Below, one piece after another: positions 28,266-37,423 of a DNA stretch of 64,000 nucleotides (position 1 is its first letter; the number at the start of each line of letters is the position of its first letter). A program made the position numbers and the translations under genes. Below the pieces are notes generated by a model, which saw only the letters and a program-made list of their open reading frames with translations, searched no databases and was not told where the DNA came from. This DNA comes from CAVURS01 sp963834425. GTDB lineage: Bacteria; Actinomycetota; Actinomycetes; Actinomycetales; CAVURS01. The stretch spans positions 1,426,001 to 1,490,000 of the forward strand of contig CAWIBR010000013.1 of NCBI GenBank assembly GCA_963834425.1, in the 5' to 3' direction.

Positions 28266-29927
28266 TCACGGCGTCGGCGTGACCTGCGGCTGGTAGTCCG
28301 ACCCGAGGATGACCTTGGCGTCCGCGATGGTGGTCGGGTTGCTGTCGAGCTGCACCGCCGAGGCCGGCAGATGCAGCAGTTGCGCGATGGTCATGCCGAG
28401 CGCTCGGTTCTGCGGCGTGGCGTCGGGGATCAGGATGACCGACGGGCCGGCGCCAAAGCTGGCCGCGTTGCCGCCCGAGCGGAACGCGTAGCCCCGGGCC
28501 ACCAGCACGCCACGAGCCTGGTCGCCCAGACCCGGCGTACCGACACCGTTCTCGACCAGGATGCGTGAGCGACCGCCAGCCGGGGTCGGCAGCTCCGCGC
28601 CGGCCAGGCGGGAGGCGACCATGGTCGCCGTTCCCGCGTCGTCCAGGCCGTACGACGGGGTGCCGGAGCCGCTGTCGATCTCGGTGTTCGGTACGACGGT
28701 GGAGGCCGCCTGACCGGCCGCGATGTCGTCGCGGACCCGGTCCAGCATCGCGGCCAGCGAGGCCGGCGTCAGGTGGCCGTCGAGCTGGGCGCCCTGCAGG
28801 AGCGGCGCGATCTGGGCCGTGCTGGCCGGCAGCTTGGCCAGGATGGCTTCGATCAAGATCTGCTGCCGGGCCAACCGGCTGGCCTCGGGCTCCTGGGAGC
28901 CGATGGCCAAGGCGAGCTGGTCGGCTTGGGTGCCGTCGATGTGCGAGGTGCCGACCCCGATGTCCAGGACGGTGGAGCCGTCGGTCGGGACAACGTCGTT
29001 GGTGAGGGTGACGTCGACGCCACCCTCGGCGTTCACCAGCGCCGCCAAGGCCGTCGGGTCGAGCACCCAGGTGCCGTCGACCCGCACGTGCAGGGCGTTC
29101 TCCACGGCGGCTGAGGCCGCACCCGGGCCGGAGTCCGGCGCGGTCGAGAGTTGCGTGCTGCCCTGGCCAGGCACGTCGACCAGCAGGCGGCTCGGCAGCA
29201 GGATCTCCTGCGCCCGCTTGTCGTCGCTGGCCAGCAGGTTGCCACCAGCCAGCGCGCCGTTCGCCTCGATCGCAATGAGGGCGGTCGACATGTGGGGCGC
29301 CGCTGCGGCCACCGGCGGTGTGTTCGGCGAGTGATGGCGAGCGACCACCAGTCCGAGACCGGCAACGACGACGGCGGCCGCGGCGACGCCGGCGACCACG
29401 CGGCGGGGACGTCGGGGCCGGCGCAGGACGAGCCGCGAAGGGCGGCGCGGCAGGACCGCGACCTCGTCCGGGTGCAGGGCCTTGAGCTCGGCAAGCAGCC
29501 GGACCAACGACTCGTAGGTCGCCTCGGGGTTCCACGGCTCCAACTCGGGTTCGGGCTCCGACTCGGTGATGACCGGCGCGCCCCGGCGATCCGTCCGCTG
29601 GGCGGGGATGCGGTCGGAGGGTCGCGTGGGGTCAGGGGCGGTGGCGGTCGCAGTGGCGGCCTGGCTGGCGGGCTGGATGGTGGCCTCCGCGGCCGCAACC
29701 GGCGCGCTGCGCTCGGCCCAGGCCTGGTCCGCGCGACCTCGCTCCGGCAGCCGGTCCGGCTGCGGGTCCTCGGCGCGCGCCGCGATCGCTGCGGCCGCTG
29801 CGGCCCGATCGGCAAGGACCTGGGCGTCCCCGGTCGGACGACCGCCCGGCCAGATGAGTGAACCCCAGTCGACGCCCGGAGGGGTCGGCTCAGCCTCCGA
29901 CCGGCTCACCACATCCACGACGTCCAC
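28266..29927 (-). CDS. LCP (LytR-CpsA-Psr) family protein with LytR_C domain
   Basis: About 553 residues from a GTG at 29927, chosen because it lies just after the nadD stop; nearby GTG codons are alternatives. A long disordered N-terminus (Ala/Pro/Arg/Glu-rich) precedes a basic patch and one membrane helix (VVAGVAAAAVVVAGLGLVVA) near residue 180-198. Outside are a divergent LCP domain (ALIAIEANGALAGGNLLASD, GGVDVTLTNDVV, IDGTQADQLAL) and a LytR_C domain (RILVENGVGTPGLGDQARGV, then SVILIPDATPQNRALGM). LCP enzymes attach polymers to peptidoglycan, but the usual Arg/Asp pyrophosphate-binding residues are hard to find here, so activity is uncertain. Confidence 0.85.
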   Translation of the reverse strand: MDVVDVVSRSEAEPTPPGVDWGSLIWPGGRPTGDAQVLADRAAAAAAIAARAEDPQPDRLPERGRADQAWAERSAPVAAAEATIQPASQAATATATAPDPTRPSDRIPAQRTDRRGAPVITESEPEPELEPWNPEATYESLVRLLAELKALHPDEVAVLPRRPSRLVLRRPRRPRRVVAGVAAAAVVVAGLGLVVARHHSPNTPPVAAAAPHMSTALIAIEANGALAGGNLLASDDKRAQEILLPSRLLVDVPGQGSTQLSTAPDSGPGAASAAVENALHVRVDGTWVLDPTALAALVNAEGGVDVTLTNDVVPTDGSTVLDIGVGTSHIDGTQADQLALAIGSQEPEASRLARQQILIEAILAKLPASTAQIAPLLQGAQLDGHLTPASLAAMLDRVRDDIAAGQAASTVVPNTEIDSGSGTPSYGLDDAGTATMVASRLAGAELPTPAGGRSRILVENGVGTPGLGDQARGVLVARGYAFRSGGNAASFGAGPSVILIPDATPQNRALGMTIAQLLHLPASAVQLDSNPTTIADAKVILGSDYQPQVTPTP

Positions 29928-29944
29928 GCCCCCCCATCGGCAGA

Positions 29945-30541
29945 TCAGGGGCCGCGGTAAAGCCGATGCTTCGCGATGTATTGCACGACGCCGTCCGGCA
30001 CGAGGTACCAGACCGGCTGATCGTCGCCGACCCGGCGCCGGCAATCGGTGGACGAGATGGACATTGCGGGCACCTCCAGCAGGCTGACCCGCTCACCGGG
30101 GACGCCGGCACCGCTCAGCTGGTGGCCCGGGCGGGTGACCCCGACGAAATGGGCCAGCTGCCACAGCTCCTCGTTGTCCTTCCAGGACAGGATCTGGGCC
30201 AGTGCGTCAGCACCGGTGATGAAGTAGAGGTCCGCATCGGGCCGGGCCGCGTGCAGCTCACGCAGGGTGTCGACGGTGTACGTCTCCCCCGGCCGGTCGA
30301 CATCGACCCGGCTGACGGTGAACCGAGGGTTGGAGGCGGTGGCGATCACGGTCATCAGGTAGCGATGCTCCGCCGGGGAGACCTGACGGTCGTCCTTCTG
30401 CCAGGGCTGACCGGTCGGCACGAAGACGACCTCGTCGAGGTCGAAGACGGTCTGCACCTCGCTGGCGGCAACCAGGTGACCATGGTGGATCGGGTCGAAC
30501 GTCCCGCCCATCACCCCGAGCCGCGGGCGCCTGCCGGTCAC
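29945..30541 (-). CDS. nadD: Nicotinate-nucleotide adenylyltransferase
   Basis: 198 residues. NadD joins nicotinate mononucleotide and ATP to form deamido-NAD. The N-terminal LGVMGGTFDPIHHGHLVAAS contains the nucleotidyltransferase (H/T)xGH motif, followed by VVFVPTGQPWQKDDRQVSPA, LYFITGADALAQILSW and the C-terminal ISSTDCRRR (ISSTxIR-type ATP site). Normal length, overlapping nothing. Confidence 0.97.
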   Translation of the reverse strand: MTGRRPRLGVMGGTFDPIHHGHLVAASEVQTVFDLDEVVFVPTGQPWQKDDRQVSPAEHRYLMTVIATASNPRFTVSRVDVDRPGETYTVDTLRELHAARPDADLYFITGADALAQILSWKDNEELWQLAHFVGVTRPGHQLSGAGVPGERVSLLEVPAMSISSTDCRRRVGDDQPVWYLVPDGVVQYIAKHRLYRGP

Positions 30542-30558
30542 AGCTGATCAGCCGTTGA

Positions 30559-30717
30559 TCAGTGCTTGGTGCCGGTGCTGCGGAACGCGAAGGTGATCAG
30601 CAGAAGGACGACGAAGCCGGCCAGTGCCAGCAGGGCGAAGGCCCACGGCGGGATCGGCAGGTGACGCTTCGCCGGCTCGGCCGCCTCGCCCGCGAGGAAC
30701 GCCAGGTTGTCCATCAT
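30559..30717 (-). CDS. Small single-helix membrane protein upstream of nadD
   Basis: 52 residues from the ATG pair at 30717/30714: MMDNLAFLAGEAAEPAKRHL, then a membrane helix IPPWAFALLALAGFVVLLLITFAF and a basic tail RSTGTKH. It ends 17 bp before the nadD start and is likely co-transcribed with it. Similar tiny proteins precede nadD in related actinobacteria; the function is unknown. Confidence 0.7.
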   Translation of the reverse strand: MMDNLAFLAGEAAEPAKRHLPIPPWAFALLALAGFVVLLLITFAFRSTGTKH

Positions 30718-30875
30718 CGGGCCAGTCTGGCACGCCCACCACACCTGGCCCAGGCCGACCTGCCGACGCACCGTCAGGTCAGGGACCGGCCAACGAAATC
30801 GGCCGCAGAGGCGACGTCCGGCCGGCAGTTAGGCTCGGCACCAGCCCAGACCGGGTCAGCATCGCAGCGGACGGA

Positions 30876-31946
30876 GTGCTCGACATCCCCACCGGCAGCC
30901 CCTCGCTCAGCGCCGTCGTGCCGCTCTTCAACGAGGCCGACGTGCTGCCGCTGCTCGTCGCCCGACTGCGGCCGGTCCTCGACGCTCTCGGTGAGCCCTA
31001 CGAAGCGGTGCTCGTCGACGACGGCAGCACCGACCTGACACCGGTCCTGCTGGAGCGGTTCCGTCGCGACTGGCCCGAGCTCCGCGTCGTACGGCTGCGA
31101 GCCAATGCGGGTCACCAAGCGGCCATCGCGGCCGGTCTCGACCGCGCGCTCGGCCAGTGGGTCGTCACCCTCGACGCCGATCTGCAGGACCCGCCGGAAC
31201 TGATCCCGCAGATGCTGGCGGTGGCCCGGTCCGACCAGGTGGACGTCGTCTACGGCGTGCGCACCGACCGGTCGAGTGACTCAACCTTCAAGCGGGTCAG
31301 CGCTCGCAGCTTCTATCGGGCGATGGCGCGCCTGGCCCACACGAGCGGCCCCAAGGACGCCGGCGACTACCGGCTGATGAGCCGCGCGACCGTCGACGCG
31401 GTGACGGCACTGCCGCAGCACCACCAAGTGCTGCGGTTGGTTGTGCCCGCCCTGGACTTCCCCAGCAGCCAGGTCGGATACGCCCGCGCGCGGCGCGCCG
31501 CCGGAGACTCCAAGTACCCGCTGTCCCGGATGTTGCGGCTCACCGTCGACAGCCTGACCGGCTTCTCGGTCGCGCCCCTGCGGCTGGCGACGTGGTTCGG
31601 TCTCGGCGGCGGGACGGTGGCCCTGCTGCTGCTGATCTATGCGCTCATCGCCCGGCTCAGGCACGACACGGTGGCCGGCTGGACGTCGACCATCGTCATC
31701 GTGTCCGCGTTCGGAGCGGTTCAGCTGCTGTGCCTTGGACTGCTCGGTGAGTACGTCGGGCGTCTCTACACCCAGATGCAGGGCCGACCGGCGTACTTCG
31801 TCGCGAGCGACAGCGCAGACCGCCGGCCGGTCGACGAGCAGCAGGGCGACTTAGGCGGGGATCTCAACGGCGCCCCGGACGGCGATCAGGGCCGGCGGGC
31901 GCGGACGAGCAGCGAGACGCCGGGCAGCCGGCCGACCGGCAGGTAG
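30876..31946 (+). CDS. Family 2 glycosyltransferase, membrane-anchored (polyprenyl-phosphate type)
   Basis: 356 residues from GTG 30876 (VLDIPTGSPSLSAVVPLFNE), which has GGACGGA upstream. The GT-A domain has VVPLFNEADVLP, the nucleotide-binding VLVDDGSTDLTP and the metal-binding TLDADLQDPPE, then YGVRTDRSSDSTFKRVSA. Two C-terminal membrane helices (FGLGGGTVALLLLIYALIA, then FGAVQLLCLGLLGEYVGRLY) are typical of ArnC/GtrB/DPM-like enzymes that load a sugar onto polyprenyl phosphate. The last 60 bp overlap the end of the convergent methyltransferase gene. The C-terminal ~40 residues are disordered. Confidence 0.92.
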   Translation: MLDIPTGSPSLSAVVPLFNEADVLPLLVARLRPVLDALGEPYEAVLVDDGSTDLTPVLLERFRRDWPELRVVRLRANAGHQAAIAAGLDRALGQWVVTLDADLQDPPELIPQMLAVARSDQVDVVYGVRTDRSSDSTFKRVSARSFYRAMARLAHTSGPKDAGDYRLMSRATVDAVTALPQHHQVLRLVVPALDFPSSQVGYARARRAAGDSKYPLSRMLRLTVDSLTGFSVAPLRLATWFGLGGGTVALLLLIYALIARLRHDTVAGWTSTIVIVSAFGAVQLLCLGLLGEYVGRLYTQMQGRPAYFVASDSADRRPVDEQQGDLGGDLNGAPDGDQGRRARTSSETPGSRPTGR

Positions 31947-32578
31947 CGCTCCGCGGTGATGACCCCTCGCAGGCCGGCGTTGACGAGCGGGTGCATCTGC
32001 TCCAGGTCGCTGCCAGTGCTGGAACGGCGCCGCAAGGCCACGACCGGCCGTAGCAGGACGTTCCAGCTGCGCACGTCGACGATGTCGAAACCGCCGCGCC
32101 GCAACGTGTCGCAGAGCTGCTCCCGGGTGTAGCGCCGGACGTGGCCGACCGCGTCGTCGTGCGCCGACCAGAGTCGCTCGTCGGCCGGCACCGCGACCAG
32201 GAGCCGCCCGCCGGGACGCAACACGCGACCGACCTCACGGGCAGCACCGATGTCATCCGGCAAGTGTTCGAGGACGTCGAACGCCACCACGAGATCGAGG
32301 CTGTCCGCCGCGAACGGCAACGCCACGGCGTCCGCCCGCACGACGGGCAGCCCACGACCAGCAGCGACGTCAGCGCCTTCCGCGCCGTACTCCAGGGCGG
32401 CCGCCTGCCAACCCAGCTCGCGCAGGACCCGGGTGTTGCCGCCGCCGGCGGCGCCCACGTCGACGGCCCGCCCGGGGGCGACACCGCGTAACGCCCGAGC
32501 CAGGAGGTGCCGGCGTTCGCGGTACCACCAGTGCTGGTCCTCGAGCTCGACCAGCTTGTTGACCTCGCTCGCGTGCAC
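31886..32578 (-). CDS. Class I SAM-dependent methyltransferase
   Basis: 230 residues from the GTG at 32578, which overlaps the proA stop by one base (TAGTG). The opening VHASEVNKLVELEDQHWWYR and RERRHLLARAL is a common start for methyltransferases working on sugar or lipid-linked substrates. SAM-binding motif I is AVDVGAAGGGNTRVL, motif II VRADAVALPFAADSLDLVVA, then FDVLEHLPDD and VLRPGGRLLVAVPADERLWS. Convergent with, and overlapping, the glycosyltransferase gene: the pair may act on the same envelope glycan. Confidence 0.92.
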   Translation of the reverse strand: MHASEVNKLVELEDQHWWYRERRHLLARALRGVAPGRAVDVGAAGGGNTRVLRELGWQAAALEYGAEGADVAAGRGLPVVRADAVALPFAADSLDLVVAFDVLEHLPDDIGAAREVGRVLRPGGRLLVAVPADERLWSAHDDAVGHVRRYTREQLCDTLRRGGFDIVDVRSWNVLLRPVVALRRRSSTGSDLEQMHPLVNAGLRGVITAERYLPVGRLPGVSLLVRARRP

Positions 32579-33876
32579 TAGGCGCGAATCTGACCGTCGC
32601 CGGTCACGACCCACTTGGTCGTGGTCAGCTCGGCCAGCCCCATCGGCCCACGCGCGTGCAGTTTCTGGGTCGAGATGCCGATCTCGGCGCCGAAGCCGAA
32701 CTCGCCCCCGTCGGTGAACCGGGTGGACGCGTTGACCATCACGGCAGCCGCGTCGACCTCCGCGACCCAGCGCCGGGCGCTGGTCTGGCTCTCGGTGACG
32801 ATGGCCTCGGTGTGGCCGCTGGACCAACGCCGCACGTGGTCCACGGCCTCGTCGAGTGAGTCGACGACGCGAACCGCCAGATCGAGTGAGAGGTACTCCC
32901 GGGCCCAGTCGTCATCGCTGGCCGGTTGGTGGTCGATGCCCGCCGCCTCGGCGTACGGCGCGACCTCCGGCGCCACGTGCACGGTGACCGACTCGCGGCG
33001 AAGCTGCCGGAGCACCAGCGGCAGGAAGTCGTCGGCGATATCGCGATGGACCAGCAGGGTCTCCGCCGAGTTGCAGACGCTGACCCGATGAACCTTTGAG
33101 TTCACTGCGATAGCAACGGCCTTCGTGAGGTCGGCCGTGGCATCGACGTAGACGTGGCAGTTGCCGATCCCGGTCTCGATGACCGGCACCGTCGACCCGT
33201 CGACGACCGTCCGGATCAGCTCCGCCCCGCCGCGCGGGATCAGCACGTCGACGTAGCCGCGGGCCGTCATCAGGTGCTTCACCGCGTCGCGACCACCCTC
33301 GTCGAGCAACGCCACCGCATCCATGGGCAGGCCCTGCGCTGCAAGCGCATCGCGCAGGACGCTCACCAGGGCCCGGTTGGTGTGGGCGGCCGCGGAACCA
33401 CCGCGCAGCACGACGGCATTCCCACTCTTCAGCGCCAGTCCCGCCGCATCGACGGTGACGTTGGGTCGGGCCTCGTAGACCATCGCGACGACGCCCATCG
33501 GCACCCGCACCTGGCGGATCTCCAGCCCGTTGGGCAACGTCGAGCCACGGACCACCTCACCGACCGGGTCCGGCAGGGCGGCCAGATCGGCCAGCGCGTC
33601 GGCAACCTGATGCACCCGGCCGGCGTCCAGGCGGAGCCGATCGAGCAGGCCGGCCGCCAGGCCGCTCTCGGCCCCCACCGCCAGGTCGGTCTCGTTGGCC
33701 GCCACGATCGAGGCGACCTGCTCGCGCAAGGCCTCGGCCAGAGCCAGCAGCGCAGCATCCTTCTCGGAGCGGGTCAGCCGCGCGATCGCCCGCGAGGCCA
33801 CGCGGGCCCGCGAGCAGGTCTCCAGGACAGTCGCACGTAGATCCAGCTCAGCCGGCTGGTCGATGCTGGTGTTCAC
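32578..33876 (-). CDS. proA: Gamma-glutamyl phosphate reductase
   Basis: 432 residues from GTG 33876 (VNTSIDQPAELDLRATVLET). ProA reduces glutamyl phosphate to glutamate semialdehyde with NADPH, second step of proline synthesis. Landmarks: VPMGVVAMVYEARPNVTVDA, KSGNAVVLRGGSAAAHTN, LIPRGGAELIRTVV, and the catalytic cysteine in RVSVCNSAETLLVH, ending LHARGPMGLAELTTTKWVV. It lies downstream of proB with only a small hypothetical gene between. Confidence 0.97.
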   Translation of the reverse strand: MNTSIDQPAELDLRATVLETCSRARVASRAIARLTRSEKDAALLALAEALREQVASIVAANETDLAVGAESGLAAGLLDRLRLDAGRVHQVADALADLAALPDPVGEVVRGSTLPNGLEIRQVRVPMGVVAMVYEARPNVTVDAAGLALKSGNAVVLRGGSAAAHTNRALVSVLRDALAAQGLPMDAVALLDEGGRDAVKHLMTARGYVDVLIPRGGAELIRTVVDGSTVPVIETGIGNCHVYVDATADLTKAVAIAVNSKVHRVSVCNSAETLLVHRDIADDFLPLVLRQLRRESVTVHVAPEVAPYAEAAGIDHQPASDDDWAREYLSLDLAVRVVDSLDEAVDHVRRWSSGHTEAIVTESQTSARRWVAEVDAAAVMVNASTRFTDGGEFGFGAEIGISTQKLHARGPMGLAELTTTKWVVTGDGQIRA

Positions 33877-33946
33877 GCTGCACAGGGTACGGCTCTGGCC
33901 TCGCGCAGATGTCGTCCGAGGTCGGCGGCGGAAGCGGTCAGCGTCG

Positions 33947-34306
33947 TCAGAGCGGACGGACGCCGGTCGCGACGAGCGGCGACGTCGAGCGCTCATCGCC
34001 GCGGGCGAGCATCGTCGGGCGGTCCAGGACCTCCAGGCCGACGACCTTCCAGTCCGGGAGGTGCGCGCTCGCCCGGTGATCGCCCCACAGCCGAAGGGCC
34101 AGGGCGGCCGCGTCGTCGAGATCCTCGGCTTCGTCCCAGTAGCGCAGCTCGGCCCGGTCCAGGCCGTAGCGCATCGAGACCATGAACGGGCGCTCGGCGG
34201 CCAGCCGCTCGAGGGCGTCGCGCAGCGCGGTGGGATCCACGGCGCCACCAGCGACGGTGAGCGTCACGTGCCAGAGCGCAGGCTCGCCCTCGTCTGGCTG
34301 TGCCAC
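33947..34306 (-). CDS. Conserved hypothetical protein between proB and proA
   Basis: 119 residues (MAQPDEGEPALWHVTLTVAG, then ALRDALERLAAERPFMVSMR, then LRYWDEAEDLDDAAALALRLW). The alternating beta-alpha pattern suggests a small ferredoxin-like domain; no catalytic motif is seen. It starts 16 bp after the proB stop, so it belongs to the proB transcript. Confidence 0.8.
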   Translation of the reverse strand: MAQPDEGEPALWHVTLTVAGGAVDPTALRDALERLAAERPFMVSMRYGLDRAELRYWDEAEDLDDAAALALRLWGDHRASAHLPDWKVVGLEVLDRPTMLARGDERSTSPLVATGVRPL

Positions 34307-34322
34307 GCTCCCTCATTTCCAG

Positions 34323-35465
34323 TCAGCGACGCATGAGGACCAGGTCGTCGCGATGGACGACCTCACGCTCGTACGCCGATCCGAGTTCTCGAGCCAGATC
34401 CCGGGTGGATCGGCCCAACAGTCCGGGCAGTTCCTTCGAGGCATAGTTGACCAGTCCGCGGGCGACCACGGAGCCGTTTTCGGCACAAAGGTCGACAGGA
34501 TCACCAGCCCCGAAATCACCGTCGACCGCCAAGATACCCGCCGGCAGCAAAGACATCCGGCGTTCGACAACAGCCGTTACCGCACCGGCATCCAGGACCA
34601 GTCGACCCATCGGGTTCGTGGCGTGGGCGAGCCAGAGCAGACGGGTCGCACGGCGAGATCCAGTGGGGGCGAAGAATGTCCCAATATCGTCACCCGCCAA
34701 GGCTTCGGCTGCCTTCTCAGCCGACGTCAAGATGGTGGCAATACCGGCAGTTGCCGCGATTCTGGCGGCCTCCACCTTGGTCTGCATCCCTCCGGTGCCC
34801 ACTCCCGCAGCACCGGTCGTGCGGATCTTGACGTCGACCAGATCTCCGGGACCTTCGACCGTGGCTACCCGGCGCGCGCCCGGCCGCGACGGCGGGCCGT
34901 CATAGAGCGCGTCCACGTCCGAGAGCAGGAGCAGCACGTCGGCGTGCACCAGGTGGGCAACGAGCGCGGCCAACCTGTCGTTGTCGCCAAACCGGATCTC
35001 GTCGGTGGCCACGGTGTCGTTCTCGTTGATGACCGGGACGACGCCCAGGCCGAGCAGGCGATAAAGGGTGCGCTGCGCGTTCGCGTAATGGGTGCGCCGA
35101 ATGACGTCCTCCGCGGTGAGGAGCACCTGTCCGACCGTGTGCCCGTGACGGGCGAAGGCCGCGGTGTAACGCGCGACGAGGAGCCCCTGCCCCACGCTGG
35201 CAGCGGCCTGCTGGGTCGCGAGGTCCCTGGGTCGACGGCGCAGTTGCAAGGGAGCCAGACCGGCCGCGATCGCACCGCTGGAGACCAGGAGCACCTCGTG
35301 TCCCTGTGCGGCCTGCGCAGCCAGCACGTCGACCAGCGCATTCAGGCGGACATCGTCCAGACCACCCTCGAGGTCGGTCAGCGAGCTGGACCCGACCTTG
35401 ACCACGATCCGGTGCGAGCTGGCCAGCTCGGCCCGACTGGCGATCGAGGCCGGACCCTTGCTCAC
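34323..35465 (-). CDS. proB: Glutamate 5-kinase
   Basis: 380 residues. First step of proline synthesis, normally feedback-inhibited by proline. The amino-acid kinase domain has HRIVVKVGSSSLTDLEGGLD, LLVSSGAIAAGLAPL, VPVINENDTVATDEIRFGDND and VGTGGMQTKVEAARIA; a C-terminal PUA domain starts near residue 280 (GRLVLDAGAVTAVVERRMSL). The GTG start overlaps the obgE stop by 4 nt, indicating translational coupling. Confidence 0.97.
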   Translation of the reverse strand: MSKGPASIASRAELASSHRIVVKVGSSSLTDLEGGLDDVRLNALVDVLAAQAAQGHEVLLVSSGAIAAGLAPLQLRRRPRDLATQQAAASVGQGLLVARYTAAFARHGHTVGQVLLTAEDVIRRTHYANAQRTLYRLLGLGVVPVINENDTVATDEIRFGDNDRLAALVAHLVHADVLLLLSDVDALYDGPPSRPGARRVATVEGPGDLVDVKIRTTGAAGVGTGGMQTKVEAARIAATAGIATILTSAEKAAEALAGDDIGTFFAPTGSRRATRLLWLAHATNPMGRLVLDAGAVTAVVERRMSLLPAGILAVDGDFGAGDPVDLCAENGSVVARGLVNYASKELPGLLGRSTRDLARELGSAYEREVVHRDDLVLMRR

Positions 35466-36994
35466 GACTGGTCCTCGTCCTCTGGCACCCCCGGCCAGGC
35501 CCAGTGCCCGGCCGCGCGCTCCTTGTCCAGCTCGGCCCGGGCCGCCTGCTTGCCGGCCCGGCGATCGGCGTACTCCTGGCGCTTGTCGTCACGGGTCGGC
35601 CGGGCGCCCTCGTCGAGTCGCAAGTCCGTGCCGCGGGGGCCGGCGAGCAACTCGGCCCCGGCGCTGATGGTGGGTTCCCAGTCGAAGACCACGGCGTCCT
35701 CGCCAACGCCGATCAGCACGGTGTCACCGGACCGGGCACCGGCCTTGACGAGCTGGTCCTCGACACCGGCCCGAGCGAGCCGGTCGGCCAGGTAGCCGAC
35801 CGCTTCATCGTTGCTGAAGTCGGTCTGCCGCACCCACCGGGTCGGCCGCCCACCCACCACGCGGAACCGGGGTCCCTCCGGGCCGTCCTCGCGCTTGACG
35901 ACGAAGCCCTTCTCGTCAACCGCCTTGGGACGCAACACAACTCGTGGCTGCTCACGCAACGGCAGCTCGGCCCGGGCCTGGCTCACCAGCTCGGCCATGG
36001 CGAAACCGAGCTCGCGCAGCCCCTCATGAGTGGCCGCCGAGACGAGCAGGACGCGCAGGCCCTGGGCCTCCAGCTCGGGCCGCACCATCTCGGCCAGCTC
36101 GCGGGCGTCGGGCACGTCGATCTTGTTGATGGCTACGACTCGGGTGCGGTCGGTGAGGGGCCGCCCGCCGAGCGCCTCGTCCACGACGTACGCCGCGAGC
36201 TCGGCCTCGATCGCCTGCAGGTCGCTGAGCGGGTCCCGTCCGGGATCGAGGGTGGCGGCATCGATGACGTGGACGAGCACGGAGCACCGCTCGACGTGAC
36301 GCAGGAACTCCAGCCCGAGGCCGCGCCCCTGGCTCGCGCCCGGGATCAGCCCCGGCACGTCGGCGACGGTGAACCGCTCGCTGCCTGCCTCGACCACGCC
36401 GAGGTTGGGCACGAGCGTGGTGAAGGGGTAGTCGGCGATCTTGGGCCGGGCGGCCGACATGGCCGCGACCAGGCTGGACTTGCCGGCGCTCGGGAAGCCC
36501 ACGAGGGCGACATCGGCCAGCGTCTTGAGCTCGAGCTCCACGTCGCCGGCATCGCCCGGCTCCCCCAGCAGGGCGAAGCCGGGGGCCTTGCGTCGAGCCG
36601 ATGCCAGGGCCGCGTTGCCCAGGCCGCCGCGTCCACCGTGGGCGATCACGAACGTCGTCCCCACGCCCACCAGGTCGACGAGGACCTCGCCGTCGGCCGA
36701 CTTCACGACCGTGCCCTCGGGCACGGGCAGGATCAGGTCGGCACCCTCGGCGCCGTTCCGGTGGCTGCCCTGCCCGGCCTTGCCGTTGCCGGCGTTGCGG
36801 TGCGGATGTCGGTGGTACTCCAGCAAGGTCGTGGACTGCGGGTCGACGAGCAGGACGATGTCGCCCCCGCGGCCACCGTTGCCGCCGTCCGGACCACCCA
36901 GCGGCTTGAACTTCTCCCGATGGACCGAGGCGCAGCCGTGGCCACCGTCGCCGGCCATCAGGTGCAGCACGACGCGGTCGACGAACGTCGTCAC
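35462..36994 (-). CDS. obgE: GTPase ObgE (CgtA)
   Basis: 510 residues. 50S assembly and stringent-response GTPase. Gly-rich Obg fold first (KFKPLGGPDGGNGGRGGDIV), then the G domain: G1 ALVGFPSAGKSSLV, G2 DYPFTTLVPNLGVV, G3 ADVPGLIPGAS, G4 INKIDV, G5 VSAAT. The Obg C-terminal domain (LVVKREDGPEG-like FRVVGGRPTRWVRQTDFSN) is followed by a charged tail of about 70 residues typical for actinobacteria. Follows rpmA after a hairpin, as in the conserved rplU-rpmA-obgE operon. Confidence 0.97.
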   Translation of the reverse strand: MTTFVDRVVLHLMAGDGGHGCASVHREKFKPLGGPDGGNGGRGGDIVLLVDPQSTTLLEYHRHPHRNAGNGKAGQGSHRNGAEGADLILPVPEGTVVKSADGEVLVDLVGVGTTFVIAHGGRGGLGNAALASARRKAPGFALLGEPGDAGDVELELKTLADVALVGFPSAGKSSLVAAMSAARPKIADYPFTTLVPNLGVVEAGSERFTVADVPGLIPGASQGRGLGLEFLRHVERCSVLVHVIDAATLDPGRDPLSDLQAIEAELAAYVVDEALGGRPLTDRTRVVAINKIDVPDARELAEMVRPELEAQGLRVLLVSAATHEGLRELGFAMAELVSQARAELPLREQPRVVLRPKAVDEKGFVVKREDGPEGPRFRVVGGRPTRWVRQTDFSNDEAVGYLADRLARAGVEDQLVKAGARSGDTVLIGVGEDAVVFDWEPTISAGAELLAGPRGTDLRLDEGARPTRDDKRQEYADRRAGKQAARAELDKERAAGHWAWPGVPEDEDQS

Positions 36995-37037
36995 GGGGCT
37001 GCTCCTTTGCGGGTCAGGGAAGGTCGGGGCGGAAAAG

Positions 37038-37075
37038 CCGTGAGGGGCCGGGCCGGTCGGCCCAGCCCCTCACGG
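37038..37075 (-). terminator. Hairpin between rpmA and obgE
   Basis: Arms CCGTGAGGGGC/GCCCCTCACGG (11 bp perfect) enclose a second GC pairing (CGGGCC/GGCCCA). On the minus strand it is followed by CTTTTCC. It lies 20 bp after rpmA, so it could attenuate transcription into obgE. Confidence 0.7.
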
Positions 37076-37095
37076 GACGTCGAGTGCTGGGGGCC

Positions 37096-37353
37096 TCAGC
37101 CGCCGGCAGGGGTGATGCTGATGGTGCGACGACCGCGCTTGGTGCCGAAGGTGACGGCCCCCTCGACCAGCGCGAAGAGGGTGTCGTCGCTGCCGCGGCC
37201 GACGCCGTCACCGGGGTGGAAGTGGGTGCCGCGCTGGCGCACGATGATCTCGCCGGCGTTGACGACCTGACCGCCGAAGCGCTTGACGCCCAGACGCTGG
37301 CTGTTGGAGTCGCGACCGTTCCGCGAGGACGATGCGCCCTTCTTGTGAGCCAT
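37096..37353 (-). CDS. rpmA: 50S ribosomal protein bL27
   Basis: 85 residues beginning MAHKKGASSSRNGRDSNSQR, the untruncated bL27 N-terminus that reaches the peptidyl transferase centre. Continues LGVKRFGGQVVNAGEIIVRQ and ends RRTISITPAGG. Second gene of the rplU-rpmA pair. Confidence 0.98.
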   Translation of the reverse strand: MAHKKGASSSRNGRDSNSQRLGVKRFGGQVVNAGEIIVRQRGTHFHPGDGVGRGSDDTLFALVEGAVTFGTKRGRRTISITPAGG

Positions 37354-37373
37354 TGCTCGCTCCTACTTTCCGT

Positions 37374-37412
37374 TCTGATCTGGTCTGATCTGGTCTGGTC
37401 TGGTCTGGCTGG
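37374..37412. repeat. Short TCTGG-type tandem repeat between rplU and rpmA
   Basis: Seven to eight imperfect five-base units (TCTGA/TCTGG) in 39 bp of the spacer between the two ribosomal protein genes. It may be slippage-prone; no regulatory structure is apparent. Confidence 0.6.
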
Positions 37413-37423
37413 CGCTGGTGGCG